NCBI RefSeq assembly: GCF_901687125.1
Contig: NZ_CABFJY010000010.1
Coordinates: 1-50,300 of the forward strand
Length of the DNA stretch: 50,300 bases
Reading direction: 5' to 3'
Source of the DNA: Actinobacillus vicugnae
Lineage (GTDB): Bacteria; Pseudomonadota; Gammaproteobacteria; Enterobacterales; Pasteurellaceae
Shown in pieces: positions 38,398 through 47,140 of this stretch. Within the stretch, counting starts at the first letter, position 1, and the number at the start of each line of letters is the position of its first letter. The position numbers and the translations under genes were made by a program. Below the pieces are notes generated by a model that saw only the letters and a list, made by a program, of their open reading frames with translations, was not told where the DNA came from and searched no databases.

Positions 38398-39459
38398 ATG
38401 AACACTGTAGTGAATCAAGATAGCTTACACAATGTAAATATTTGCGATGAGAAAGTTTTACTCACCCCTGCTGAACTTAAAGCTGAATTTCCGTTGCCTG
38501 AGCATTTACGTAAACAAATTGAAACATCACGCCGCGAGATTTCAGACATTATTCATAAACGTGATGCTCGTAAACTGATTGTGATTGGTCCTTGCTCTAT
38601 TCACGATTCTGTGGCTGCACTTGAATACGGTAAAAAACTGAAAGCATTAGCAGATCGTGTGTCAGATAAACTTTACATTGTAATGCGTGTTTATTTTGAA
38701 AAACCTCGTACAACTGTAGGCTGGAAAGGTTTAATTAACGATCCTAAAATTGACGGTACTTTTGATGTAGAAACGGGTTTACGTGTTGGACGTAAATTAT
38801 GTTTACAACTCTCAGAACTTGGTTTACCCCTTGCCACTGAAGCGCTCGATCCTATGACCCCACAATACCTCGCTGATTTATTCAGCTGGTCGGCGATTGG
38901 CGCTCGCACCACAGAATCACAAACTCACCGTGAATTGGCTTCGGGCTTATCTATGGCAGTTGGTTTTAAAAATGGTACGGACGGTGGCTTAGCGATAGCA
39001 ATTAATGCAATGCAATCTGCAGCACAAGGTCATAGTTTTATCGGTATCAACCAAAAAGGTCAAGTAAACTTATTACATACCAAAGGTAATCCTGATGGTC
39101 ACGTTATTTTGCGTGGCGGTAAAACGCCAAACTTCGAAAAACAATATGTAGAAGAATGTGAACTTGCATTACGTAAGGCAGGCTTACCTGAAGCAATTAT
39201 GATTGACTGTAGCCACGGCAACTCCAATAAAGATTACCGTCGCCAACCGCTTGTTGCAGAAAATGCCTTAGCACAATTGTTAGAAGGTAATACTTCAATT
39301 ATCGGTTTAATGATCGAAAGCCATTTAAATGCAGGTAACCAATCTTCTGAACAGCCATTCAGCCAAATGCAATACGGTGTCTCAATTACCGATGCTTGTA
39401 TTGATTGGCAAACGACAGAAGAAGTTTTAACGAATTTTGCAGAAAAATTAAGACAATAA
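38398..39459 (+). CDS. aroF: 3-deoxy-7-phosphoheptulonate (DAHP) synthase, AroF type
   Basis: This type I DAHP synthase condenses phosphoenolpyruvate and erythrose 4-phosphate at the entry to the shikimate pathway. The 353-residue protein contains VIGPCSIHD with the metal-binding cysteine, YFEKPRTTVGWKGLINDP, ARTTESQTHRE, GFKNGTDG and DCSHGNSNKDYRRQP. Its N-terminus (SLHNVNICDEKVLLTPAELK) resembles the tyrosine-sensitive AroF more than AroG. It lies before tyrA, as in the E. coli aroF-tyrA operon. Feedback by tyrosine is inferred, and databases may list it as aroG. Confidence 0.9.
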   Translation: MNTVVNQDSLHNVNICDEKVLLTPAELKAEFPLPEHLRKQIETSRREISDIIHKRDARKLIVIGPCSIHDSVAALEYGKKLKALADRVSDKLYIVMRVYFEKPRTTVGWKGLINDPKIDGTFDVETGLRVGRKLCLQLSELGLPLATEALDPMTPQYLADLFSWSAIGARTTESQTHRELASGLSMAVGFKNGTDGGLAIAINAMQSAAQGHSFIGINQKGQVNLLHTKGNPDGHVILRGGKTPNFEKQYVEECELALRKAGLPEAIMIDCSHGNSNKDYRRQPLVAENALAQLLEGNTSIIGLMIESHLNAGNQSSEQPFSQMQYGVSITDACIDWQTTEEVLTNFAEKLRQ

Positions 39460-39478
39460 TCATACAAGTCATACATAC

Positions 39479-39530
39479 AAATAAGCGGTAAAAAACTTGC
39501 AAATTTTTGCAAAAATTTGACCGCTTATTT
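39479..39530. terminator. USS-type hairpin between aroF and tyrA
   Basis: AAATAAGCGGT at one side faces ACCGCTTATTT at the other, with further pairing of AAAAATTTG-like runs within. This paired uptake-signal structure lies between the two genes and may reduce readthrough into tyrA. Confidence 0.55.
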
Positions 39531-39563
39531 ATTCCAATTTTCTAGCCACATAAAGGGAAAACA

Positions 39564-40685
39564 ATGAACCCACTCACTCCTTTACGAGAAAAAATTGACC
39601 ATGTTGATCAGCAACTCATTCAATTATTTGCGGAACGTCTAAAATTAGTTGCCGAAGTTGGTAAAGTTAAATCAGAACATGGTATTCCTGTGTACGCGCC
39701 AGATCGTGAAAGTGCGATGATTGCTGCTCGCCGTCAAGAAGCCGAAAAACAGGGTATCCCTGCAGATTTAATTGAAGACGTTTTAAGACGAGTCATGCGT
39801 GAATCTTATGCAAATGAAAATAAGCATGGCTTTAAAACAACCAATCCGAATATCAAAAAAATTGTCATCGTCGGTGGTAAAGGCAAATTAGGCGGTTTAT
39901 TTGCACGTTTTCTTAGCCTTTCTGGTTACCAAGTCGAAGCGTTAGGTAGCAAAGATTGGGATAACGCAGAACGAATTATTAATGGCAGTGATTTAGTGAT
40001 TGTTTGTGTACCGATTATCAAAACCTTAGAAACGATCGAACGCTTACAACCCTTTTTAACGGAAAATATGATTTTAGCCGATTTAACTTCTGTTAAAGCG
40101 CAACCATTAGAAAAAATGTTGGAAGTTCATAGTGGTGCAGTTGTTGGTCTACATCCGATGTTTGGACCAGATATCGCTTCAATGGCAAAGCAATTGGTCG
40201 CTTGTTGCCACGGACGCTATGCAGAAAAATATGAATGGTTGATTGAACAAATAAAAATCTGGGGAGCGAAAATTGAGGTAATTGATGCACATGAACATGA
40301 TCATGCGATGACTTATATCCAAGCATTGCGCCACTTCTCTACTTTTACCTTCGGTCTGCATTTATCCCGCCAACCAGTAAAATTACCACAGCTCCTTGCG
40401 CTGTCCTCACCGATTTACCGTTTAGAACTAGCAATGATCGGGCGTCTATTTGCCCAAGACGGCGGATTATATGCGGATATTATTTCGGATAAACCAGAAA
40501 ATTTAGCAGTGATAGAATCGCTAAAACAGACCTTTGAAACCAGTTTAGAATTCTTTAAAAACAATGATAAAGCAGGCTTTATCCAAGCATTTGAAGAAGT
40601 GCATCATTGGTTTGGCGATTATTCGGAACAATTTTTAAAAGAAAGTCGAATTTTGCTCCAACAAGCAAACGATAACCGAAAATAG
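39564..40685 (+). CDS. tyrA: Bifunctional chorismate mutase/prephenate dehydrogenase TyrA
   Basis: TyrA converts chorismate to prephenate and then to 4-hydroxyphenylpyruvate for tyrosine synthesis. The 373-residue length equals that of E. coli TyrA. The AroQ chorismate mutase domain is at about 1-90 (LREKIDHVDQQLIQLFAERL, VYAPDRES). The NAD-binding prephenate dehydrogenase domain starts at IVIVGGKGKLGGLFARFLSL. It continues with ADLTSVK, VGLHPMFGPD carrying the catalytic histidine, and HEHDHAMTYIQALRHF. It follows aroF by 104 bases with AAAGGGAAAA as its ribosome binding site. Confidence 0.96.
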   Translation: MNPLTPLREKIDHVDQQLIQLFAERLKLVAEVGKVKSEHGIPVYAPDRESAMIAARRQEAEKQGIPADLIEDVLRRVMRESYANENKHGFKTTNPNIKKIVIVGGKGKLGGLFARFLSLSGYQVEALGSKDWDNAERIINGSDLVIVCVPIIKTLETIERLQPFLTENMILADLTSVKAQPLEKMLEVHSGAVVGLHPMFGPDIASMAKQLVACCHGRYAEKYEWLIEQIKIWGAKIEVIDAHEHDHAMTYIQALRHFSTFTFGLHLSRQPVKLPQLLALSSPIYRLELAMIGRLFAQDGGLYADIISDKPENLAVIESLKQTFETSLEFFKNNDKAGFIQAFEEVHHWFGDYSEQFLKESRILLQQANDNRK

Positions 40686-40707
40686 TAAAAAAACTCATTT
40701 TTAACAA

Positions 40708-40750
40708 TGCTCTACCCCCAAAAATTAGACTAACTATTGGGGGTAGGGCA
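40708..40750. terminator. Terminator between tyrA and pgtP
   Basis: TGCTCTACCCCCAA (40708-40721) pairs with TTGGGGGTAGGGCA (40737-40750) with one G-U pair and a 15-base loop. It serves convergent genes. Confidence 0.75.
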
Positions 40751-40776
40751 AATTTCACCACACTTTTGTTTTTATA

Positions 40777-42132
40777 TTAGTTATTTGTTGCTTGTGCTAA
40801 TTTTTTCTTTTCTAAACGTAACACACCTAAATGAGTCATATAACAGCAGAAGATACAACCGCATACTGCGAATAACAAGAGGTAGAAACCTGCGTCCCAA
40901 CCAAAGCGTTCTGCCAAAATACCAAATAATGCAGTGCCAGAAAAACTACCTAAAATATAACTGAGTAAACCACGTAACCCCGTTGCTGAGCCTGCGGCAA
41001 ATGATGGCACTAACTCGATAGTTTGTAACGATGATAAGAACATTGGCACATAAATCAAACAACCGATAATTCCTGCACCAATGGTGACGGTTAAGAGATC
41101 TTGTCCTCCCCAATAAGCGAACATTGCTGCACCTACGCCAATTAAAGTAATGATTGCAAGTGGCATACGACGACCTTTGAAATAGGTATCTGTTAACCAA
41201 CCAGCCAATAATGTTGAAGGAATTGCTGCCCATTCAAAGATAGCAAATGCAGTTGCCATTTGACCTTTTGAGAAACCTTTAGTTTCTAATAAGTAAAGTG
41301 GTAACCAAGTTAACACACCGAAACGGATCATATAAGTAAATACATCGATGAATGATACAAACCATACATTGATATCCTTCACAATATAATTGCGGAAGAT
41401 TTCCCATGTCGTAAGGTTTACATTCTCTTCTTTAGTAACGATCAACTCTTCTTGTTCTGTGCCTAATATTTTACTTGTTGGCGGTAAACCTTCATTATAA
41501 GTACGGCCTTTACCAACGACATACACTAGGATAGCAACGATAGTGGCTAATATCACTGGTACAATAAAATGTGCTGCTTGCCAATGTTCTGTACCTAACC
41601 ATGCAATACTTGCGCCAGCGATTGGCGCCACTAAGCCGCCCCCTACATTATGTGAGATATTAAACATTGCGGTGGTGATACCACGAGATTTACGAGGAAA
41701 CCAGCTTGCCAATACCACATAAGCAGGACCTGCACCCATACCTTGGAAAATACCATTCAGAATGCAAAGAAATAAAAACACCCAAAATGATGCGCTAAAG
41801 CCCATCATGAAATTTACTGCCGCTGACATCATTAAACCGAAAATCATAAAATGTTTTGGGTTAGATTTATCAGCAAAAGCAGACATAAAGCCTTTACTTA
41901 GACCGTACACGACTAACATTGTGCCAGAAATAAAGCCTATGTCTTTTTTGGTGAAACCGAATTCGCTGATTAGCTCTGGTGAAGAAAGTAAGAAGTTATT
42001 ACGCAAAATGTAATATGCAGCGTAACCGATGAAAATGCCGAAAAGAGCATGCCATCTTAAACGATTATAGCGTTCAAATTGTTCCGTTTCTGGTACTGGT
42101 TTACCCGGCTTTGATGCTAAAAATGAAATCAT
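40777..42132 (-). CDS. pgtP: Phosphoglycerate transporter PgtP (OPA family)
   Basis: PgtP imports 2- and 3-phosphoglycerate and phosphoenolpyruvate in exchange for phosphate. The 451-residue MFS protein of the organophosphate:phosphate antiporter family has twelve predicted membrane helices. Segments shared with Salmonella PgtP include AYYILRNNFLLSSPEL, LNGIFQGMGAGPAYVVLASWFPR, FNISHNVGGGLVAPI, FEWAAIPSTLLAGWLTD and FKGRRMPLA. It is divergent from pgtCBA, whose products control its expression in Salmonella, and this supports the call over UhpT or GlpT. Confidence 0.93.
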   Translation of the reverse strand: MISFLASKPGKPVPETEQFERYNRLRWHALFGIFIGYAAYYILRNNFLLSSPELISEFGFTKKDIGFISGTMLVVYGLSKGFMSAFADKSNPKHFMIFGLMMSAAVNFMMGFSASFWVFLFLCILNGIFQGMGAGPAYVVLASWFPRKSRGITTAMFNISHNVGGGLVAPIAGASIAWLGTEHWQAAHFIVPVILATIVAILVYVVGKGRTYNEGLPPTSKILGTEQEELIVTKEENVNLTTWEIFRNYIVKDINVWFVSFIDVFTYMIRFGVLTWLPLYLLETKGFSKGQMATAFAIFEWAAIPSTLLAGWLTDTYFKGRRMPLAIITLIGVGAAMFAYWGGQDLLTVTIGAGIIGCLIYVPMFLSSLQTIELVPSFAAGSATGLRGLLSYILGSFSGTALFGILAERFGWDAGFYLLLFAVCGCIFCCYMTHLGVLRLEKKKLAQATNN

Positions 42133-42239
42133 AATGTAATACCTTTAATAATAAAAAATAGGAAATTTTTATTTCTCGTTCAAGAAATTGGGCGATATGT
42201 TAATATGTCTGAAACAAAAGGCAATACATTGAAATTTAA

Positions 42240-42289
42240 GTCAAAATTGACCTTTTTGAGTTTTTTTGTGTGTCAAAAATAACTCAAAA
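42240..42289. promoter_or_regulatory. Palindromes in the pgtP-pgtC intergenic region
   Basis: GTCAA-AA-TTGAC (42240-42251) and TTTTGAGTT...AACTCAAAA (42254-42262 with 42281-42289) are inverted repeats near the middle of the divergent regulatory region. They are candidate binding sites for the response regulator PgtA. No -24/-12 sigma-54 element is seen. Confidence 0.35.
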
Positions 42290-42383
42290 TAATTGAATGC
42301 AATGATGTTTTTATACGCTGGGAGAAAATTGAGATAAAATTCACCCCTTTGTAGAATGTGAATAAAAAAAATTTTTTTAATTT

Positions 42384-42399
42384 TGTGACCTAAATCACA
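42384..42399 (+). promoter_or_regulatory. Perfect CRP site before pgtC
   Basis: TGTGACCTAAATCACA is an exact TGTGA-N6-TCACA site flanked by TTTT and AAAA. It lies 15 bases before the pgtC start codon at 42415, too close to serve as an upstream activator of pgtC. It may repress pgtC or act on the divergent pgtP promoter at a distance. Confidence 0.75.
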
Positions 42400-42414
42400 A
42401 AAATGGATATAAAA

Positions 42415-43644
42415 ATGAACAAATTTATCGGCTATTTAAGCCTGTTATTCGTATTGTTGCTTACGATTCAGGCACAAGCTAAAGGCTTGGTCATCGCAAC
42501 GTCCTTTGCACCAGAAACTATGGATTATATTCAAAAAGAATGGAAAGAAATTTATCCAGAACAAAATATTCGTTTAATTAACCGTACTGTGAATTCATTA
42601 GAGCGCTTGTTAACGCAACCCAATATAGAGGGCGTGGATTTGGTACTAAGTTCGTCACCTTTTTTGTTTCAACAGCTACAACAGCAACAGGTTTTATTCT
42701 TATTACCCGACTCCCTGCAACAACATGATAAATGGGTGCCTCATCAATTAAGACAAACTACCACAGCGGTAGCGTTCTCTGGCTATGGTATTTTTTATAA
42801 TAAAACCTTACTGAAGGAACGTCATCTGCCCGTACCAACAGATTGGGATAGTCTGTTACATAGCAATTACTTTAATAGTGTATTAGTGAGTTCGCCTTCA
42901 CGCTCTGGTTCAAATCATATTATGTTGGAAATGTTGCTACAACAACGAGGTTGGATACAAGGTTGGCATGATTTTTTGACCCTCTCTAGTAACTTATCTT
43001 TGATTTCTTCGCGTAGCTTTAATGTTGCCGATAAAGTTAAAGCTGGTTTAGCGGTTGCAGGGGTAAGCATTGACACCTATGCGCTTAATTCACCTAGCCA
43101 TTCAGATGTTGGGTTTGTGTACTTCCCACATTCTATTGCTTCCCCTACTTTTGTAGCTATTCATCGTAATAGTAAGCATATTGAAGAAGCGATAGTATTT
43201 ATTAGCTTCTTATTATCAAACCAAGGACAGCAACTGGTAGCGGCACATAATTTTGCCAAATATCCCTTTAACCCTTTAGATGTTAAAGATTCTTTATATG
43301 CAGAACAACAAAAATTAATAAATGAACCTTTACTGGATTATGATCGCCTATTGGCGCGTGAATATTTAGTAAAAAAGCTCTTTGATGTGGCAATTACCTT
43401 TCGTTTAGCTCAACTCAAAGAAGCTTGGAATGCTCTAAATGAAAAAGAGAAAAAAATAGGCAAAAAATTAACTGCACTTCGTGAACAGCTAACAGCAATG
43501 CCATTAACAGAAGCACAGGCTAATGAAAAACATTTTTTAACACAATTTAAAAATGATAGAGCCTTTGCCTTAATGCAGGAACGAAAATGGACAGAATTCT
43601 TTCAAGGGCAGATCAATAAAGTCTTACTCGCCCTCGAAGAATAA
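42415..43644 (+). CDS. pgtC: Phosphoglycerate-sensing periplasmic protein PgtC
   Basis: PgtC works with the PgtB kinase and PgtA to induce pgtP in Salmonella. The 409-residue precursor has a signal peptide (ending QAQA) and then a periplasmic solute-binding fold: GLVIATSFAPETMDYIQKEW, LINRTVNSLERLL, VDLVLSSSPFLFQQLQ and GYGIFYNKTLL. A helical C-terminal part from about residue 330 may contact PgtB. The start at 42415 is chosen because GGAT lies upstream and the signal peptide opens there. An in-frame ATG at 42403 abuts the CRP site and has no ribosome binding site. Confidence 0.9.
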   Translation: MNKFIGYLSLLFVLLLTIQAQAKGLVIATSFAPETMDYIQKEWKEIYPEQNIRLINRTVNSLERLLTQPNIEGVDLVLSSSPFLFQQLQQQQVLFLLPDSLQQHDKWVPHQLRQTTTAVAFSGYGIFYNKTLLKERHLPVPTDWDSLLHSNYFNSVLVSSPSRSGSNHIMLEMLLQQRGWIQGWHDFLTLSSNLSLISSRSFNVADKVKAGLAVAGVSIDTYALNSPSHSDVGFVYFPHSIASPTFVAIHRNSKHIEEAIVFISFLLSNQGQQLVAAHNFAKYPFNPLDVKDSLYAEQQKLINEPLLDYDRLLAREYLVKKLFDVAITFRLAQLKEAWNALNEKEKKIGKKLTALREQLTAMPLTEAQANEKHFLTQFKNDRAFALMQERKWTEFFQGQINKVLLALEE

Positions 43645-43656
43645 TAAGGTTATTTC

Positions 43657-45612
43657 ATGCAACTGGAAAAAATGAAAAAAACAACCATTACACAGGTGTT
43701 GAAAAATGCCTTTGCAATGAGCCTGATGCTGAGTGTAATTTTAGGTATAGTGAGCCTTTTTTCTTGGTATCAGCAACATAAACAAGTGAATTATATTTTA
43801 GACGATTATTTTCCAAAAACTCGCCTTGCATTGAAATTGGAAGATAATGTTGCCACCTTTCTTAATGAATTAGATCGCTTTGCTGCGGTGAAGAATAATA
43901 TGAGCCGCCAGACAATGTTTAAACAGCTCAACGGACAGTTAGAACAAATTGAGCAAGACGCTTTGGTATTGTCTGATGATGTGCATGATGAAGGACGGAT
44001 TTTGCAGAATATCGCCGATTTAAAGGCATTGATTGTAAAAATTCATACCCATTTAAATCAAAGTTTTCATATTGAGCAAAAAAAACAAGAATTAGCGACT
44101 AAGTTACAATGGTTGCATGATGACTTTAATAATGAAATTGTCGCATTAGGGCAGGAATTAAATTGGCAACAAATTAATTTATCTAAACAGCCTGTTTCTC
44201 ATTATCAATCCAGTACAGAAGCCTTTAATTTGCAAAGTGAATTGCAAGCTATTGCCCAGCTTAAACATACTGAAGATAATATTAAAACTGAGATTTCACA
44301 ATTTTTGTACGGATTGGATCAACAAGATATTTTGCTGAAATATCAAACATTGAAAGAGTTGGTCATAAATTTACAGCGTAGCGCTCCCTTACAAACTAAC
44401 AATCCGAGTATCACTACTTTACAACAAATGGTGGAAATGTTGGTAAATATAATTGCCCCGTACCAAGATTTAGATGTTTTAGTGGCAAACATTCATCAAT
44501 TTCAACTATCAGCAATAGAAATTAGTCAGCAACAAGCGAAGATTTTTCAATCGACACGAAAGATTACGGAAGGCATTCTGGTAAAAACGAATGAATATTT
44601 GTCCACCCTTAATCAGAATATGAAACAACAAACGCAGATTAGCGGTTTCATTATTGTGGCAACTTTGTTGATAGCATTGATTTTTATTTGGTATTTTACT
44701 CATTTTTATCTGCAAGGACATCTCACCAAGCGCTTTGAAAACTTAATTGAAGCCGTAAAGTTACTCAATAAAGGGAAAGAAGAATTGCCGATTCAGGTCT
44801 CGGGTAATGACGAAATTGCAGAAATTAATCAACTGCTGAAACACCATACGGAAATGATTAAAGAACGCCGTATTATTGAACAAAATTTACGTGATACGCA
44901 GAATGAATTAATTCAAGCCGCTAAATTAGCAGTAGTAGGGCAAACAATGACGAGCCTTGCTCATGAAATTAATCAGCCATTGAATGCAATGGCAATTTAT
45001 TTATTCAGTCTGAAAAAGAGTTTACAGACAAATAATCTACCACAAGCTGAAACTTATACCGATAAAATCAATAAATTGGTAGGGCGTATTGCACATATCG
45101 TGAAAGGATTACGCCAATTTACTAAACGCCATACGCTGCAAGAGCCACTACAGCCTATTTCTCTTAGACAAGCAATTAATGCCGCATGGGAATTGCTGGA
45201 ATTACATCATCAACCAGTCCAAGCGCAGTTATCGGTTGAAAATGAAGCCGTGGTGAAAGGTAATACCATTTTGTTAGAGCAGATTTTTGTCAATCTATTG
45301 AGTAATGCGCTTGAGGCGTGCAAAACACAAGCTCATATTCAGATTCGCATTCATTCTCGTCAATATAAAACATATGTTTATATTGAAGACAATGGTGAAG
45401 GTTGGCAGATTGAAAATGCAGATAAATTATTACAACCTTTTTATAGTAATAAAGAAGTCGGGTTAGGCCTCGGTTTAACCATTTGTCAACGTATTATGCA
45501 ACAATTTAACGGCAATCTTTATATCGCCTCTAGCTTACATAAAAGTGCGGTGATTATTTTAGAATTTCCGTACTGTGAATCACATTTATTAGGAATAAAA
45601 TATGAATTATAA
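43657..45612 (+). CDS. pgtB: Sensor histidine kinase PgtB
   Basis: PgtB is the membrane sensor of the phosphoglycerate uptake system. The 651-residue protein has a membrane helix at about 19-37, a long helical periplasmic region to about 327, and a second helix at 329-351. A HAMP segment (352-400) follows. The dimerisation domain has the H-box LAHEINQPLNAMAIY, His436 being the phosphorylation site. The ATPase domain has NLLSNALEACK, EDNGEGWQ and VGLGLGLTICQRIM. AAGG precedes the first ATG. A second in-frame ATG (43672) is an alternative. The last 11 bases overlap pgtA. Confidence 0.92.
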   Translation: MQLEKMKKTTITQVLKNAFAMSLMLSVILGIVSLFSWYQQHKQVNYILDDYFPKTRLALKLEDNVATFLNELDRFAAVKNNMSRQTMFKQLNGQLEQIEQDALVLSDDVHDEGRILQNIADLKALIVKIHTHLNQSFHIEQKKQELATKLQWLHDDFNNEIVALGQELNWQQINLSKQPVSHYQSSTEAFNLQSELQAIAQLKHTEDNIKTEISQFLYGLDQQDILLKYQTLKELVINLQRSAPLQTNNPSITTLQQMVEMLVNIIAPYQDLDVLVANIHQFQLSAIEISQQQAKIFQSTRKITEGILVKTNEYLSTLNQNMKQQTQISGFIIVATLLIALIFIWYFTHFYLQGHLTKRFENLIEAVKLLNKGKEELPIQVSGNDEIAEINQLLKHHTEMIKERRIIEQNLRDTQNELIQAAKLAVVGQTMTSLAHEINQPLNAMAIYLFSLKKSLQTNNLPQAETYTDKINKLVGRIAHIVKGLRQFTKRHTLQEPLQPISLRQAINAAWELLELHHQPVQAQLSVENEAVVKGNTILLEQIFVNLLSNALEACKTQAHIQIRIHSRQYKTYVYIEDNGEGWQIENADKLLQPFYSNKEVGLGLGLTICQRIMQQFNGNLYIASSLHKSAVIILEFPYCESHLLGIKYEL

Positions 45613-46846
45613 CAATACCGTCTTATTAATTGATGATGATCAAGATGTATTACAAGCCTATCAGTCCTTGTTAGAGCTAGAGGGTTATCGCACCATTGCG
45701 GTAAATAATCCAATTTCAGCGTTAGCACAGATTAATGAAAACTGGCAAGGCATCGTAGTGAGCGATATTTATATGCCTCAAATGTCAGGTTGGGAATTGC
45801 TTGAACAAATTCATGCCAGAGATAAGCATTTACCAGTTATTTTAATTACTGGACATGGTGATGTGCCAATGGCTATTGAAGCGATGAAAAAAGGTGCTTT
45901 CTATTTTATTGAAAAGCCTGTGAAGCCAGAACAATTATTACAACAAGTAGCACAAGCCTGTGAGCAACGAAAAAACCAGTTAGCTACGCAATTATGGCAA
46001 CAGAATGAACTCAAAATGTATTTTATCGGGCAAAGCCATTGGATTAAAACGAAACGCAAACGCTTGCAACAATTATCCGAAACCAATTTACCAATTTTTA
46101 TTTTCGGAGAAATTGGCACAGGCAGAACCTTGGCGGCTAACTATTTATATAAATTAGCAAAATCACGTTTTGAGCAAAAATATTTTCTTGAATTGTTAGA
46201 TGCGGAGGATAGCGAAATATTACAAAGTCAGGTTTCTCATTTAAAAAATGCGGTCATTATTTTAAAAAATATTGAATATCTAACCAAATCCGCGCAAAAA
46301 TTGTTGGCACAATTTATTCAGCAAAATCAACAAAATCGTGTAATTGCAATCAGCCAATATTCGCCACAACAATTGTTATCCGAATATAGCTTATTGCCCG
46401 AATTATTTTATGCTTTCAACCTCACGCAGATTGAATGTATTCCTCTGGCACAACGCCCATCAGATATTGAGCCGTTGTTTCGTCATTATTTAGCGTTAAC
46501 TTGCCAAAAGCTGAAAAAGAAAAAACCAACAGTAACAGAGGCTTTCTTAAAACAACTGCTATCCCAACAATGGTTAGGGAATATTAGTCAATTGATTCAT
46601 ACTGCTGAACTCTATGCGGTGGGGGTTACTGTTCAGAATGATAATTTACATTTCATACCAGAGCATCAGGGGGAACTCTCGTTGGATTCATTAATTGAAG
46701 AGTATGAAAAAACCGTGATCACCGATGTGTTAGAGCGTTTTCAAGGGCGTATCAATGACGTTGCTGAATATCTACAGATTCCGCGTAAAAAACTATATTT
46801 ACGTATGAAAAAATATGATCTCAGCAAAGAAGATTATAAAGACTAA
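45602..46846 (+). CDS. pgtA: Response regulator PgtA, NtrC-like with degenerate AAA+ domain
   Basis: PgtA is the activator of pgtP. The 414-residue protein has a receiver domain (1-120) with Asp11-Asp13, the phosphorylation site Asp55 (VVSDIYMPQMSG) and Lys105. A shortened AAA+ domain follows, whose Walker A is GEIGTGRT (169-176) with Arg175 in place of Lys. The GAFTGA loop that contacts sigma-54 is missing. A Fis-type helix-turn-helix lies at the C-terminus (INDVAEYLQIPRKKLYLRMKKYDL). It is therefore unlikely to work with sigma-54. pgtB and pgtA overlap by 11 bases and should be translationally coupled. Confidence 0.92.
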   Translation: MNYNNTVLLIDDDQDVLQAYQSLLELEGYRTIAVNNPISALAQINENWQGIVVSDIYMPQMSGWELLEQIHARDKHLPVILITGHGDVPMAIEAMKKGAFYFIEKPVKPEQLLQQVAQACEQRKNQLATQLWQQNELKMYFIGQSHWIKTKRKRLQQLSETNLPIFIFGEIGTGRTLAANYLYKLAKSRFEQKYFLELLDAEDSEILQSQVSHLKNAVIILKNIEYLTKSAQKLLAQFIQQNQQNRVIAISQYSPQQLLSEYSLLPELFYAFNLTQIECIPLAQRPSDIEPLFRHYLALTCQKLKKKKPTVTEAFLKQLLSQQWLGNISQLIHTAELYAVGVTVQNDNLHFIPEHQGELSLDSLIEEYEKTVITDVLERFQGRINDVAEYLQIPRKKLYLRMKKYDLSKEDYKD

Positions 46847-47140
46847 AACAGCATTTTAGACAAAATGGCTGCAAAACCTGCTAAAAATCAATGAGATAGT
46901 GTAGTACACATCGAAAAAGGGGAAATATTTTAACAACAATTGAACTATTTAACGGCTAACGATTTTGTCAGTTAGCCTAAAATAGCAAGGTCTTAGAGCA
47001 AGATTTTCGTGGGGGCAAAATAAAAACTGCCCACCAGTTATTTGAAATGTTGGCTGTTTTTAGCCATAAAAAAATCTGCACCTTAATCCGTTAGCAATTA
47101 GTCCAACTTTTGGGGCACAGATCACAAGATACGTTTTTCT
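46847..47140. other. Intergenic region between pgtA and dxs with an IS remnant
   Basis: I see no gene here. Bases 47038-47124 are the decayed end of an IS150-like element. The part before it (46847-47037) has no recognisable coding content or clear terminator, and may be further eroded element or old non-coding DNA. Confidence 0.5.
47038..47124 (-). mobile_element. Remnant end of an IS150-like element
   Basis: On the minus strand this starts TGATCTGTGCCCCAAAAG, then TTGGAC, close to the ends of the flanking IS copies and of IS150. After 57 bases comes an ATG (47067) with a frame of nine codons (MAKNSQHFK) before a stop. This looks like a truncated orfA start of a related but different element. 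The end hairpin arms 47074-47082 and 47114-47122 are kept. No transposase body remains. Confidence 0.6.

Noticed and set aside
42133-42414. Sigma-54 promoter for pgtC or pgtP
   Set aside because: No GG-N10-GC element of the -24/-12 type was found, and PgtA lacks the GAFTGA loop.
45543-45551. AAGTGCGGT, the H. influenzae-type uptake word
   Set aside because: I noticed one copy in passing, inside pgtB, against many ACAAGCGGT words. It is best explained as chance.
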